Below, piece by piece: positions 44,150-52,795 of a stretch of 64,000 bases of DNA. The notes below the pieces were generated by a model. That model saw nothing but the letters and a program-made list of their open reading frames with translations. It searched no databases and had not been told where the DNA came from. How positions within the stretch are numbered: position 1 is the stretch's first letter; each line of letters opens with the position of its first letter. The position numbers and the translations under genes are program-made. Source of the DNA: JAWXCF01 sp034440515 (lineage in GTDB: Bacteria; Bacteroidota; Bacteroidia; CAILMK01); NCBI GenBank assembly GCA_034440515.1, contig JAWXCF010000049.1:25851-89850 (forward strand). Reading direction: 5' to 3'.

Positions 44150-45277
44150 CTACAAGTTGCCTCTAAGTTCTTGCTCTCTTTCTATAGATTCAAATAGAGC
44201 CTTAAAGTTTCCTTTTCCAAATGAGGTAGCACCCTTACGCTGAATAACTTCTATAAATAAAGTTGGTCTATCTTCAAGTGGCTTAGAGAATATTTGAAGT
44301 AAATAACCCTCTTCATCTCTATCTACCAGTATATTCAATTCTTCTATTGCTTTTATATCCTCATCTATCAAGCCTACTCTATCATACAATTCTTGATAAT
44401 AAGATGATGGCACTGTTAAAAACTCTATGCCTCTTGCTTTTAAGTTTTTTACAGTAGCTATTATATCTTCTGTTGCTAATGCTAAGTGTTGAACGCCAGG
44501 GCCCTCATAGAAATCTAGATATTCTTCTATTTGAGACTTCTTTTTACCCTCAGCTGGTTCATTGATAGGGAATTTAATGTAACCGTTACCATTACTTACC
44601 ACTTTGCTCATTAGTGCAGAGTATTCAGTGCTTATGTCTTTATCATCAAAAGTGATTAGATTATAAAATCCCATTACGCGCTCATAATAGCTAACCCACT
44701 CGTTCATTTTACCTAATTCAACGTTTCCCACTGCGTGGTCAACGTGTTTAATTCCTGACTCTGGTGCCCTAAATACTGGATTCCAAGCTTTAAAGCCAGG
44801 AAGAAATACACCATCGTATTCGCTACGCTCTACAAATAGATTTACAACATCACCATAGGTTCTAATACCAGAAACCACTACTTTTCCGTTCTCATCTTGA
44901 TATGTAGTTGGCTCTAAATAAGATATACCACCCCTATCAGTAGTTTCTTTATACGATAGAGTTGCATCATCTACTGTAATGGCATATGCCTTAACACCGT
45001 CACCGTGCTTGCGCAGGTGATCGTTAATAGGATTTTTGCTATTAAGTGGGGTGGTCAGCATTATGGTGATTTTACCTTGTCTAACAACATAACTCACTTG
45101 CTCTCTATTTCCCGTTTCAAGACCAGAATACGCCAGAGGCTGAAAACCCCAAGCTGCCTGATAATAATATGCAGCCTGCTTAGCATTGCCTACATATAGT
45201 TCTAAATAATCTGTACCTAATAGGGGTAAGAAATCGTCCGCCATTGTCTTTTGTGGTGCTTTTTCTAAAGTTTCCAT
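44150..45277 (-). CDS. hpd: 4-hydroxyphenylpyruvate dioxygenase
   Basis: Converts 4-hydroxyphenylpyruvate to homogentisate in tyrosine breakdown. 375 residues with two vicinal-oxygen-chelate halves. Iron ligands are in HVDHAVGNV (near residue 177), GVQHLALATEDI (near 256) and LFIEVIQRKG (Glu near 343), followed by the conserved GKGNFKALFESIE tail that closes the active site. Cytoplasmic. It is 27 bases downstream of hmgA, so the order hmgA-hpd forms an operon for two consecutive steps. Confidence 0.96.
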   Translation of the reverse strand: METLEKAPQKTMADDFLPLLGTDYLELYVGNAKQAAYYYQAAWGFQPLAYSGLETGNREQVSYVVRQGKITIMLTTPLNSKNPINDHLRKHGDGVKAYAITVDDATLSYKETTDRGGISYLEPTTYQDENGKVVVSGIRTYGDVVNLFVERSEYDGVFLPGFKAWNPVFRAPESGIKHVDHAVGNVELGKMNEWVSYYERVMGFYNLITFDDKDISTEYSALMSKVVSNGNGYIKFPINEPAEGKKKSQIEEYLDFYEGPGVQHLALATEDIIATVKNLKARGIEFLTVPSSYYQELYDRVGLIDEDIKAIEELNILVDRDEEGYLLQIFSKPLEDRPTLFIEVIQRKGATSFGKGNFKALFESIEREQELRGNL

Positions 45278-45304
45278 ATTATAATTTTTCTTTAATTGTA
45301 ATTT

Positions 45305-46459
45305 TTAATGTAACCAGCTTTGAAAGTACGACTTATCTTCAACACCTTCGGCGGCTTTAGTTATCCATAGTGGATGAAAGGTATCTACCATAACAGCTAA
45401 TTCCTTATTTTCCTTTTGACCAATGCTTTTCTCTACTGTTCCTGGGTGTGGCCCGTGGGGAATACCAATTGGGTGAAGAGTTATTTGCCCCTTTACCACG
45501 TGTTTTCTACTCATAAAGTCACCATCAACATAATACAACACTTCGTCGCTATCTACATTACTGTGATTATACGGGGCAGGTATGCTATCTGGATGATAAT
45601 CATATAGTCTTGGTACAAATGAGCATATCACAAAATTGTGGGCCTCAAACGTTTGATGTACTGGAGGGGGTTGGTGTAATCTACCCGTTATTGGCTCAAA
45701 GTTGTGGATTGAGAATGCGTAGGGGTATGTGGCTCCGTCCCAACCTATTAGGTCAAAAGGATGGTTGGCATAGGTATATGGGAATAACTCGTTTTGCTTT
45801 TTAATATATACTAAGAAATCACCCTCTTCGTCGTGAGTTTTTAAATTAGCAGGCTTACGAATGTCACGCTCACAAAACGGTGAATTCTCAAGGAGTTGAC
45901 CATAAGGACTGCGATAACGCTTAGGTGTTATGATTGGGCTATTTGACTCTATATAAAGTATTCTGTTATTGGCATCATCAAAAGTAAGTTGATAAATTAC
46001 CCCTCTAGGAATGACTAAGTAATCACCATAGCCGAATGCAATTTCACCAAATGCTGTATGTAATATACCACTACCCTGATGTATAAATAAGACCTCATCT
46101 GCAACTGCATTTTTAAAGAAGTAATTATCCATACTTACCTTAGGTGCTACTGTTCCTACTAGGCAATCGTTATTTAAAAGCAAAGGTGTACGCCCCTTTA
46201 AATAATCATCATCAGACTTAATATCAAATGTAGCATAGCTTCTATGTTGCATATTGTTTTTAGTCTGCAATTCTGGGCTAAGGTCAATGCTGTCTGCAAT
46301 TGACTTAATTCTAGTAGGGGGATGAATGTGATATAGCAAAGAGTAGTTATTAGAGAACCCCTCTGTAGAAAACAACTCCTCAGAATATAAATTGCCGTTT
46401 TCCTGTCTAAAAACAGTATGCCTTTTAGGTGGAATATGACCTAAACTGTAATAATGCAT
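45305..46459 (-). CDS. hmgA: homogentisate 1,2-dioxygenase
   Basis: Opens the ring of homogentisate to maleylacetoacetate, the step after hpd. 384 residues from the ATG at 46459, a length common in Bacteroidota. It has the cupin core with DEVLFIHQGSGILHTAFG (near 132) and the iron-site region GIPHGPHPGTVEKSIG (near 335), with the C-terminal VMVDTFHPLWIT carrying the last His ligand. The open frame extends to a TTG at 46489, but this coincides with the -7 element, so it is not translated. Enzymes for the last two pathway steps are not in the window. Confidence 0.95.
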   Translation of the reverse strand: MHYYSLGHIPPKRHTVFRQENGNLYSEELFSTEGFSNNYSLLYHIHPPTRIKSIADSIDLSPELQTKNNMQHRSYATFDIKSDDDYLKGRTPLLLNNDCLVGTVAPKVSMDNYFFKNAVADEVLFIHQGSGILHTAFGEIAFGYGDYLVIPRGVIYQLTFDDANNRILYIESNSPIITPKRYRSPYGQLLENSPFCERDIRKPANLKTHDEEGDFLVYIKKQNELFPYTYANHPFDLIGWDGATYPYAFSIHNFEPITGRLHQPPPVHQTFEAHNFVICSFVPRLYDYHPDSIPAPYNHSNVDSDEVLYYVDGDFMSRKHVVKGQITLHPIGIPHGPHPGTVEKSIGQKENKELAVMVDTFHPLWITKAAEGVEDKSYFQSWLH

Positions 46460-46486
46460 ATAATATAAATATAATGAAGCCCTATA

Positions 46487-46494
46487 CAAATATA
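46487..46494 (-). promoter_or_regulatory. hmgA-hpd promoter, -7 element TATATTTG
   Basis: Perfect TAnnTTTG on the minus strand, 27 bases before the hmgA ATG. It settles the start of hmgA. Confidence 0.65.
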
Positions 46495-46555
46495 CCCATT
46501 CCTATAAAGCAGTAGATATATTATTGATTTATAAATATGTGTTAGGGTCAAATAA

Positions 46556-46563
46556 TACCTTTG
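46556..46563 (+). promoter_or_regulatory. promoter of the small membrane protein gene, -7 element TACCTTTG
   Basis: Perfect TAnnTTTG, 6 bases before the ATG at 46570. Predicts a leaderless mRNA. A TTG start at 46561 would lie inside the promoter. Confidence 0.65.
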
Positions 46564-46569
46564 CAAAAT

Positions 46570-46851
46570 ATGGTTCGTTATTTTTATGCTATCGCACTAG
46601 TCTGCCAGGTAGTTTCCTTTGTTTCTACGTTCTATTTAATGTTTGTTAGGGCCAATATTCCAATTCTATATTTCTCTTTAACTGTATTTTCTTTAGGTGT
46701 CATTGTTATGGCTTTAGGCATATATAAGGGCAGTAAACACGTATCTGGTAACTGCATTTCACTGCTTTTGGTTTTGCTAAATATATTGTTTTATGCAGTT
46801 ATATTTTTTGGTCAGGCATCAACCAGTTGGGTTAGCCACGGCAAAGGTTAA
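46570..46851 (+). CDS. small integral membrane protein, unrecognised
   Basis: 93 residues with three strongly hydrophobic helices (about 4-25, 30-50 and 62-82) and a short polar loop YKGSKHVSGN between the last two. The C-terminus ASTSWVSHGKG is polar. I do not recognise a family. It stands alone between the divergent hmgA promoter and the convergent ATP synthase operon. A perfect promoter element 6 bases upstream supports that it is expressed. A two-step alternative would be a fragment of a larger transporter, but start, stop and promoter look intact. Confidence 0.7.
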   Translation: MVRYFYAIALVCQVVSFVSTFYLMFVRANIPILYFSLTVFSLGVIVMALGIYKGSKHVSGNCISLLLVLLNILFYAVIFFGQASTSWVSHGKG

Positions 46852-46856
46852 GTCAT

Positions 46857-46890
46857 AAAAAAAGCCTTAGCTGAACTAACAGTTAAGGCT
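46857..46890 (-). terminator. terminator of the ATP synthase operon
   Basis: AGCCTTA and TAAGGCT form a 7-bp stem extended by a G-U pair and CTG/CAG. On the minus strand a run of seven T follows. 19 bases after the atpG stop. Confidence 0.85.
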
Positions 46891-46909
46891 ATATATAGTA
46901 AATACTTGA

Positions 46910-47779
46910 TTAAGAATTTAATGCTTTCGCACCGCCTACTATCTCTAATATTTCATTAGTAATAGCTGCTTGACGTTCCCTGTTATATCTCAGTTTCAGA
47001 TCTTTTAATAAATCACTAGCATTCTCTGTTGCTTTATCCATTGCAGTCATTCTTGCTCCGTGTTCTGCGGCGTTGGATTCTAATACTGCTCTAAAAAAAT
47101 CAATTTTTAAGCTTTGATAAACTAGTTGTGCTACAATTTCCTCTTTGCTAGGCTCAAAAATATAGTCCACATTAAACTGAGATTTACCCTCCTCAGAATT
47201 TTCTTGAATAGGTAAAAACTGCTCAGAAGTAGTTAGGAATATAGCTGCATTTTTAAACTGGTTGTACACCAATTCTACAACATCATACTTACCATCTATA
47301 AAGCTTTGCATTGCATACTCTGCAATGCTTTCGGCAGCTTCATAAGTCAGTTTATTAAAGAAGCCATTATTCTCCTGAAAAGGCGTAAAGTTGGCTCTAA
47401 TAATTGCGTCTCTTCCCTTTTTACCTACGGTTACGATATCAACCTTTATATTCTGATATTTACCTTTTAGCGATCTAATTGCCTCTTTACCAATGCTACT
47501 ATTAAATGAACCTGCAAGACCCCTATCTGCACTAATTACGATAACTAATACATTTTTTACTGGTCTAGCTTCATAAAACTTCAGGGCTTCTGAACCCTCT
47601 AGACTAGCAGAAAGTTGAGATAGCATTTGCTTAAGCTTTACAGCATATGGCCTCATTAACACAATTCTTTGTTGTGCCTTTCTCAACTTTGCAGCAGAAA
47701 CCATTTTCATAGCTTTTGTTATCTGCTGTGTAGATTTAACTGATGCTATTCTATTTCGTACTTCTTTTAAATTTCCCAT
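46910..47779 (-). CDS. atpG: ATP synthase F1 subunit gamma
   Basis: Central rotor stalk of F1. 289 residues. N-terminal coiled-coil helix starts GNLKEVRNRIASVKSTQQITKAMKMV (positions 2-27) and the C-terminal helix ends with the family signature RQAAITNEILEIVGGA. ISADRGLAGSFN is also conserved. It is the last gene of the operon: no atpD or atpC follows, only a terminator, so beta and epsilon must be encoded elsewhere, as is usual in Bacteroidota. Confidence 0.97.
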   Translation of the reverse strand: MGNLKEVRNRIASVKSTQQITKAMKMVSAAKLRKAQQRIVLMRPYAVKLKQMLSQLSASLEGSEALKFYEARPVKNVLVIVISADRGLAGSFNSSIGKEAIRSLKGKYQNIKVDIVTVGKKGRDAIIRANFTPFQENNGFFNKLTYEAAESIAEYAMQSFIDGKYDVVELVYNQFKNAAIFLTTSEQFLPIQENSEEGKSQFNVDYIFEPSKEEIVAQLVYQSLKIDFFRAVLESNAAEHGARMTAMDKATENASDLLKDLKLRYNRERQAAITNEILEIVGGAKALNS

Positions 47780-47812
47780 TTAGCTTACGGCTTTACGCCC
47801 ATTATCAGTTGA

Positions 47813-49390
47813 CTATTTATAAGAAGGTAAGATTTCCTTAGCTGCAGCCTCTAGTTGACCGGTCAAGTTGTCGTCAATTTTACCTTTCTTTAACTCAGCC
47901 AAAACTTGTGGAAACTTATTCTCTAATAAGTCAAGGTATTGCTCTTCAAATTCTGTAACCCGTTCTATTGGAACGGTAACTAATAGACCCTTTACCCCTA
48001 GGTAAATGATGGCTACTTGTTTTTCTACTGGTACTGGGCTAAATTGATTTTGCTTTAAAATCTCTACGTTTCTTGCACCTTTATCTAAAATTGATTTTGT
48101 AGTCGCATCTAGGTCAGATCCAAATTTAGAGAATGCTGCAAGTGATGTAAATTGAGCTTGGTCTAGTTTTAATGTACCAGCTACTTTCTTCATCGATTTA
48201 ATTTGCGCATTACCACCTACACGAGATACAGATATACCTACGTTAATTGCAGGACGAATACCAGAGTTAAACAAGTCTGACTCTAAGAATATTTGTCCGT
48301 CTGTGATTGAGATAACGTTAGTTGGGATGTATGCAGATACGTCACCAGCTTGTGTTTCAATTATTGGTAGTGCAGTTAATGAACCACCACCTTTTACCAA
48401 TGGCCTAATAGATTCAGGTAAATCATTCATACCCATAGCAATGCTATCATCGTTTACTATTTTAGCTGCGCGCTCTAATAATCTTGAGTGTAGATAAAAT
48501 ACGTCTCCTGGATATGCCTCACGACCTGGAGGACGTTTAAGAAGTAACGAAACCTCTCTATAGGCTACTGCTTGTTTAGACAAATCATCATAAACAATAA
48601 GTGCTGGGAAGCCTCTATCTCTAAAGAACTCACCAATAGCGCAACCCGCAAAGGGAGCGTAGAATTGTAATGGAGCAGGGTCTGATGCAGTTGCAGATAC
48701 TATAACTGTGTAAGGCATAGCACCTTTTTCTTCTAATACTTTTACGATGTTAGCTACTGTAGATGCTTTTTGCCCAATGGCTACATATATACAATATACT
48801 GGAGTGCCCTTTTCATAGTTCTCCTTTTGGTTAAGGATTGTATCTAATGCAACAGTGGTTTTACCTGTTTGACGATCACCGATGATTAACTCTCTTTGTC
48901 CACGACCAATTGGAATCATTGCATCAATAGCTTTAAGACCAGTTTGCATAGGCTCTGTAACTGGTTCACGAAATATAACCCCTGGTGCTTTACGTTCAAG
49001 TGGCATTTCGTATTTGTCACCTGTTAAAGGACCTTTACCGTCTATGGCTTGACCAATTGTATTTACTACACGGCCTATCATACCGTCACTTACTTGAATA
49101 GAGGCTATACGACCTGTTCTTTTAGCTGTATCTCCCTCTTTAATACCTTGAGTACTACCTAATAATACGGCACCAATGTTATCTTCCTCTAAGTTAAGTA
49201 CTATAGCTTGCACACCGTTGTTAAATTCTATAAGCTCTCCAGCTTGTACTGAATTTAAACCATATATACGGGCTATACCATCACCTACTTGTAAAACGGT
49301 ACCGACTTCTAGTAATTCTGTTTCTGATTTGAATTCAGATAGTTCTTGACGAAGAATTTCTGAAACCTCATCGGGTCTGACTTGAATCAT
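47813..49390 (-). CDS. atpA: ATP synthase F1 subunit alpha
   Basis: Non-catalytic nucleotide-binding subunit of F1, 525 residues. P-loop GDRQTGKTT at 171-179, and the arginine-finger region with [10 protein letters not shown] near residue 383. It pairs with the beta subunit, which is not in this window. Lies 14 bases after atpH and 33 bases before atpG on the same transcript. Confidence 0.98.
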   Translation of the reverse strand: MIQVRPDEVSEILRQELSEFKSETELLEVGTVLQVGDGIARIYGLNSVQAGELIEFNNGVQAIVLNLEEDNIGAVLLGSTQGIKEGDTAKRTGRIASIQVSDGMIGRVVNTIGQAIDGKGPLTGDKYEMPLERKAPGVIFREPVTEPMQTGLKAIDAMIPIGRGQRELIIGDRQTGKTTVALDTILNQKENYEKGTPVYCIYVAIGQKASTVANIVKVLEEKGAMPYTVIVSATASDPAPLQFYAPFAGCAIGEFFRDRGFPALIVYDDLSKQAVAYREVSLLLKRPPGREAYPGDVFYLHSRLLERAAKIVNDDSIAMGMNDLPESIRPLVKGGGSLTALPIIETQAGDVSAYIPTNVISITDGQIFLESDLFNSGIRPAINVGISVSRVGGNAQIKSMKKVAGTLKLDQAQFTSLAAFSKFGSDLDATTKSILDKGARNVEILKQNQFSPVPVEKQVAIIYLGVKGLLVTVPIERVTEFEEQYLDLLENKFPQVLAELKKGKIDDNLTGQLEAAAKEILPSYK

Positions 49391-49404
49391 TATATTAAAG
49401 AGTA

Positions 49405-49947
49405 TTAATTATTATTTAAAAGATGAAGACGCATTGCTTTTAATCTAGATGATACACTAGCGTCTAATAGTTTATCGTCGTATTTAATTATGAAACCGCC
49501 CAATATTTCAGGGTTAATTTCTTCTTGAAGTTTAATGGTTTTATGAATTTTATCAGAAACTAATTTGGTTAGTCTCTCTTTTTCTTCAGCACCAATTTTT
49601 ACAGCAGTTATTAGTTTAGCTTGTACTATGCCTTTATCTTCATTTACCATTTCAATGAAGGTCTTGAAGATAAGGTCAAGGACTTTCTCTCTATTTTTTC
49701 TAACCACTATAGTTATAAAGCTTTTTGTAATTGGGTGCATACTATCACCTAATATTCGGTCTATAATTGCTTTCTTTTTATCAGCGAAAATGACTGGGCT
49801 TCTCAATACACTAAGAAACTCTCTGCTTTCATTCGCAACTTTTATAAAGTTAACTGCATTTGCCTCTATTGCATCTACTTGCCCTTTTTCTTTTGCTAAT
49901 TCGTATAAAGATTTAGCATATCTGGCAGCTACTCTTAGGTTAGACAT
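49405..49947 (-). CDS. atpH: ATP synthase F1 subunit delta
   Basis: Peripheral-stalk subunit linking F1 to subunit b (OSCP homologue). 180 residues: N-terminal helical bundle from [17 protein letters not shown], and C-terminal [23 protein letters not shown], the usual delta signature. Directly adjoins the atpF stop without a gap, suggesting translational coupling of the two stalk subunits. Confidence 0.95.
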   Translation of the reverse strand: MSNLRVAARYAKSLYELAKEKGQVDAIEANAVNFIKVANESREFLSVLRSPVIFADKKKAIIDRILGDSMHPITKSFITIVVRKNREKVLDLIFKTFIEMVNEDKGIVQAKLITAVKIGAEEKERLTKLVSDKIHKTIKLQEEINPEILGGFIIKYDDKLLDASVSSRLKAMRLHLLNNN

Positions 49948-50466
49948 TTAGTTGTTTTGCTCTAAATTAATGTATTTGCCTACCAATTCTTTCTGCTTAT
50001 TCTCGCTGCTTAGCTCTGTTTGCAATATTTTACCTGCTGCTTCTATACTTAACTCAACAACTTTGTCTTTTAACTCTCTAAGTGCTGATAATTTTTCTTT
50101 CTCAATAGATTCACGAGCTTGTGCTGTCATTCTAGCTACATCATCTTTTGCCTGATTGTGTGCGTCAGCTAGTATTTTCTCTTTAATTTCCTTTGCCTCT
50201 TTCATTATTATATCTCTTTCTTGTCTAGCTTCTTGTAGCAAGATTTGATTTTCATTCTTCAACAAAGTCATATCTTCTTTGGCTCTTTTTGCTTCATCTA
50301 GTGCTGACTGTATGCTGGTCTCTCTTTGTTTTAACCCTTCTAGTATGGGTTTCCAAGCAAATTTTCTTAAAACGATTAATAGCCCTATGAAGGTGACTAA
50401 AGTCCAAAACATTAAACCTATTTTAGGGTTAATCAAAGGGTTTGCAAGTAATATAGCGTTGTTCAT
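49948..50466 (-). CDS. atpF: ATP synthase Fo subunit b
   Basis: Peripheral stalk of the Fo sector, 172 residues. One membrane helix near the N-terminus (about 15-35, GLMFWTLVTFIGLLIVL) and then a long charged coiled coil to the end. It abuts atpH. The 106-base gap to atpE upstream contains a strong hairpin that may set the level of this gene relative to atpE. Confidence 0.95.
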   Translation of the reverse strand: MNNAILLANPLINPKIGLMFWTLVTFIGLLIVLRKFAWKPILEGLKQRETSIQSALDEAKRAKEDMTLLKNENQILLQEARQERDIIMKEAKEIKEKILADAHNQAKDDVARMTAQARESIEKEKLSALRELKDKVVELSIEAAGKILQTELSSENKQKELVGKYINLEQNN

Positions 50467-50525
50467 ATATGTATCTTAGTTTTATTTTAACTATTTTTCT
50501 TTTAAAAGTATAAGTTTCTTAAGGA

Positions 50526-50561
50526 AAGTGCCACAGATGCCAACCGCATCTGTGAACACTT
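50526..50561 (-). other. strong hairpin between atpE and atpF
   Basis: CACAGATGC and GCATCTGTG form a perfect 9-bp stem with a CAACC loop, and an outer AAGTG/CACTT pair extends it past a small internal bulge. It begins 12 bases after the atpE stop. On the minus strand it is not followed by a U run, so it is not a simple terminator. It may protect the 3' end of an atpE-containing mRNA or slow readthrough into atpF. Confidence 0.7.
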
Positions 50562-50572
50562 ATTTGTTAGCC

Positions 50573-50839
<267 letters not shown>

Positions 50840-50861
50840 TTAAAAAAATGTAATTATTGAC

Positions 50862-52031
50862 TTAATGATGTTCCTCTACTGCCTGACCTATAAATACTGC
50901 AGTTAACATTGTAAATACATAAGCTTGTAGTAGAGCTACAAATAGCTCTAACAAATCAATGGCTACAATAAATACTGAAGTAAATATTCCGACGCCCCAA
51001 CCTGCTACCATATTTTTACCATTCTCGCCAAATATAAATATTAAGCTAAGTAGTGAAATCGTAATAATGTGTCCGCCACTAATGTTAGCAAACAACCTAA
51101 TGGTTAATGCGAATGGCTTAGTAAATATGGAGATAATCTCTAATGGAACCATAATTGGCTTAACACCGTGAGGTACGTCAGGCCACAAAATGTGTTTCCA
51201 ATAAGTCTTTTTGGCAGAGAAGTTTACTACAACCAGTGTAATAATACTTAGCGCCAATGTTACTGATATGTTTCCAGTTACGTTGCCAGAAAATGGCATC
51301 ATACCTAGTAGATTTAAAAACCAGATGAAGAAAAACATAGTAAGCAATAGAGGCATAAAGCGCTCATACCCGTGGCCTATGTTTTCTTTAGCTATTTCAT
51401 CTCTTACAAATACGATAACTGGTTCAAAGAATGATTGAACTCCTTTTGGTGATTGACCTTCTCTTCTTTTGTAATAGCCTGCGACAGATGAAAATACTAA
51501 TAAAAGTAATATTGCTGCTAAAAACATATAGAAAACTGCCTTTGTAATGCTGAAATCGAAAGGTTTGGCTTGGGTAAGTGCAGCGTCATATTTTTTTACA
51601 GCAGCTTTTTTATTTGGGGCAGTTGTCATTTCAGACTCGTGCCTTAGTGCAGATAATGTGTTATAAGATTGTGGAACAAGTAAGTCGCCGTGTCCAGCTT
51701 CGTGGTCAAACTCGTGAGCTTCTCTCCAACCATCATTTAATGCTGACTCTGTACTTCCGTAAAATTTAAGACCAGTTGCAGTTGCATATAATATTCTAGG
51801 CAATGCAAACCCAACTTGAGAACCATCTTCATTCTCATAGAAATCTATACTATACTGATCAAGTAAGTGATGAGAAGTATGTTCTTTAACATCGTACTTT
51901 TCTTGGTCTCCATTTTTAGTTTCTCCGCTTCCAGCCCTAGCTAATAAAGAAGAAGTAAGTAAAAAAAGAAAAAAAAACCGTTTAAAATAGGTTTTGTGAG
52001 TAAATCTCTTATATTTCCAGTTACCTAACAT
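50862..52031 (-). CDS. atpB: ATP synthase Fo subunit a with long N-terminal extension
   Basis: Stator channel of Fo, 389 residues against about 240-270 in most bacteria. It begins with a signal peptide (ends near LLARAG, residue 34), followed by a 120-residue His/Glu-rich periplasmic part (HEFDHEAGHGD), and then the membrane domain. The essential Arg is R312 in TIRLFANISGGH. The extension is typical of Bacteroidota and its role is not known to me. Gene order is AtpZ-like, small membrane protein, atpB, atpE. Confidence 0.96.
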   Translation of the reverse strand: MLGNWKYKRFTHKTYFKRFFFLFLLTSSLLARAGSGETKNGDQEKYDVKEHTSHHLLDQYSIDFYENEDGSQVGFALPRILYATATGLKFYGSTESALNDGWREAHEFDHEAGHGDLLVPQSYNTLSALRHESEMTTAPNKKAAVKKYDAALTQAKPFDFSITKAVFYMFLAAILLLLVFSSVAGYYKRREGQSPKGVQSFFEPVIVFVRDEIAKENIGHGYERFMPLLLTMFFFIWFLNLLGMMPFSGNVTGNISVTLALSIITLVVVNFSAKKTYWKHILWPDVPHGVKPIMVPLEIISIFTKPFALTIRLFANISGGHIITISLLSLIFIFGENGKNMVAGWGVGIFTSVFIVAIDLLELFVALLQAYVFTMLTAVFIGQAVEEHH

Positions 52032-52032
52032 A

Positions 52033-52419
52033 TCAAATTTGGCGCAATTTAGCCATTAAATAGTACACTTCAAAAAAAGTACAGACAGCATAGCTTACAA
52101 AAAAGCAAACTGCAAATTCTATTTCTTTGTTTTTGAACTGTTTATATACGATTAGAAAAAAAATTAACGAAACAAACATTTTTACAACCATTCCAAATAA
52201 GAAAGCATTCAAATATCCTAGCCCATCTTTATTTACATTACGTTGAACCATAAGATAACTCACTATGGTTAACACATAAAATAAGCCTAAACTATATACT
52301 AAACCTAATATAAGTGCTGGGTCTAAATATTTGTAAACAGGAAAAGCTGCAATGCAAGCAATACCTATTATATATAGACTAAACCTTAGGATGAACTGAC
52401 TGGAGGGTGATAGCTTCAA
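52033..52419 (-). CDS. AtpI-like small membrane protein of the ATP synthase operon
   Basis: 128 residues with four predicted membrane helices. It lies where atpI is expected, between an AtpZ-like gene (4-base overlap) and atpB (1-base gap). Sequence similarity to known AtpI proteins is not obvious to me, and the call rests on position, length and topology. AtpI/AtpZ proteins help assemble the c-ring or transport Mg2+/Ca2+ for it. Confidence 0.65.
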   Translation of the reverse strand: MKLSPSSQFILRFSLYIIGIACIAAFPVYKYLDPALILGLVYSLGLFYVLTIVSYLMVQRNVNKDGLGYLNAFLFGMVVKMFVSLIFFLIVYKQFKNKEIEFAVCFFVSYAVCTFFEVYYLMAKLRQI

Positions 52420-52655
52420 GATTTGAAGAACTGTTTTAAAAACAAGTACAAAGCTAAAACAATCATTAGGCTTGACAAAACGATGGTATACAATTTACCC
52501 CTTGTTTCAAAATAATTATCTAACCAAGTACCAACTAAAACTCCAAGTAGCACAGGAGCAACTATTTGAAAGCCGGCACCAGCGTATTTCATTATTGCTT
52601 TTTTGTCTTTTGCGTCAGTCATTTTAGATTTTATGTCATTTTCTGGCTGATTCAT
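52416..52655 (-). CDS. AtpZ/AtpI family protein
   Basis: 79 residues with two membrane helices. The segment AGAGFQIVAPVLLGVLVGTWLDNYF is the family signature (positions 25-49). First gene of the ATP synthase operon; no perfect -7 element is seen upstream. Start is the ATG at 52655. Confidence 0.85.
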   Translation of the reverse strand: MNQPENDIKSKMTDAKDKKAIMKYAGAGFQIVAPVLLGVLVGTWLDNYFETRGKLYTIVLSSLMIVLALYLFLKQFFKS

Positions 52656-52745
52656 TGCTATATATTTATATTTGAATGCAACTTAAGGAATTAATAATGT
52701 ATCACATTGTTTACAGTTAAGTTAATAACATTACCCTATTTGAAA

Positions 52746-52753
52746 TAAATTTG
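52746..52753 (+). promoter_or_regulatory. sprE/porW promoter, -7 element TAAATTTG
   Basis: Perfect TAnnTTTG, 42 bases before the TTG start at 52796, in the 140-base region shared with the divergent ATP synthase operon. Confidence 0.55.
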
Positions 52754-52795
52754 CCTTTGGATATACATCTACGCTAAAGTAAGTTTAATTAAAAT

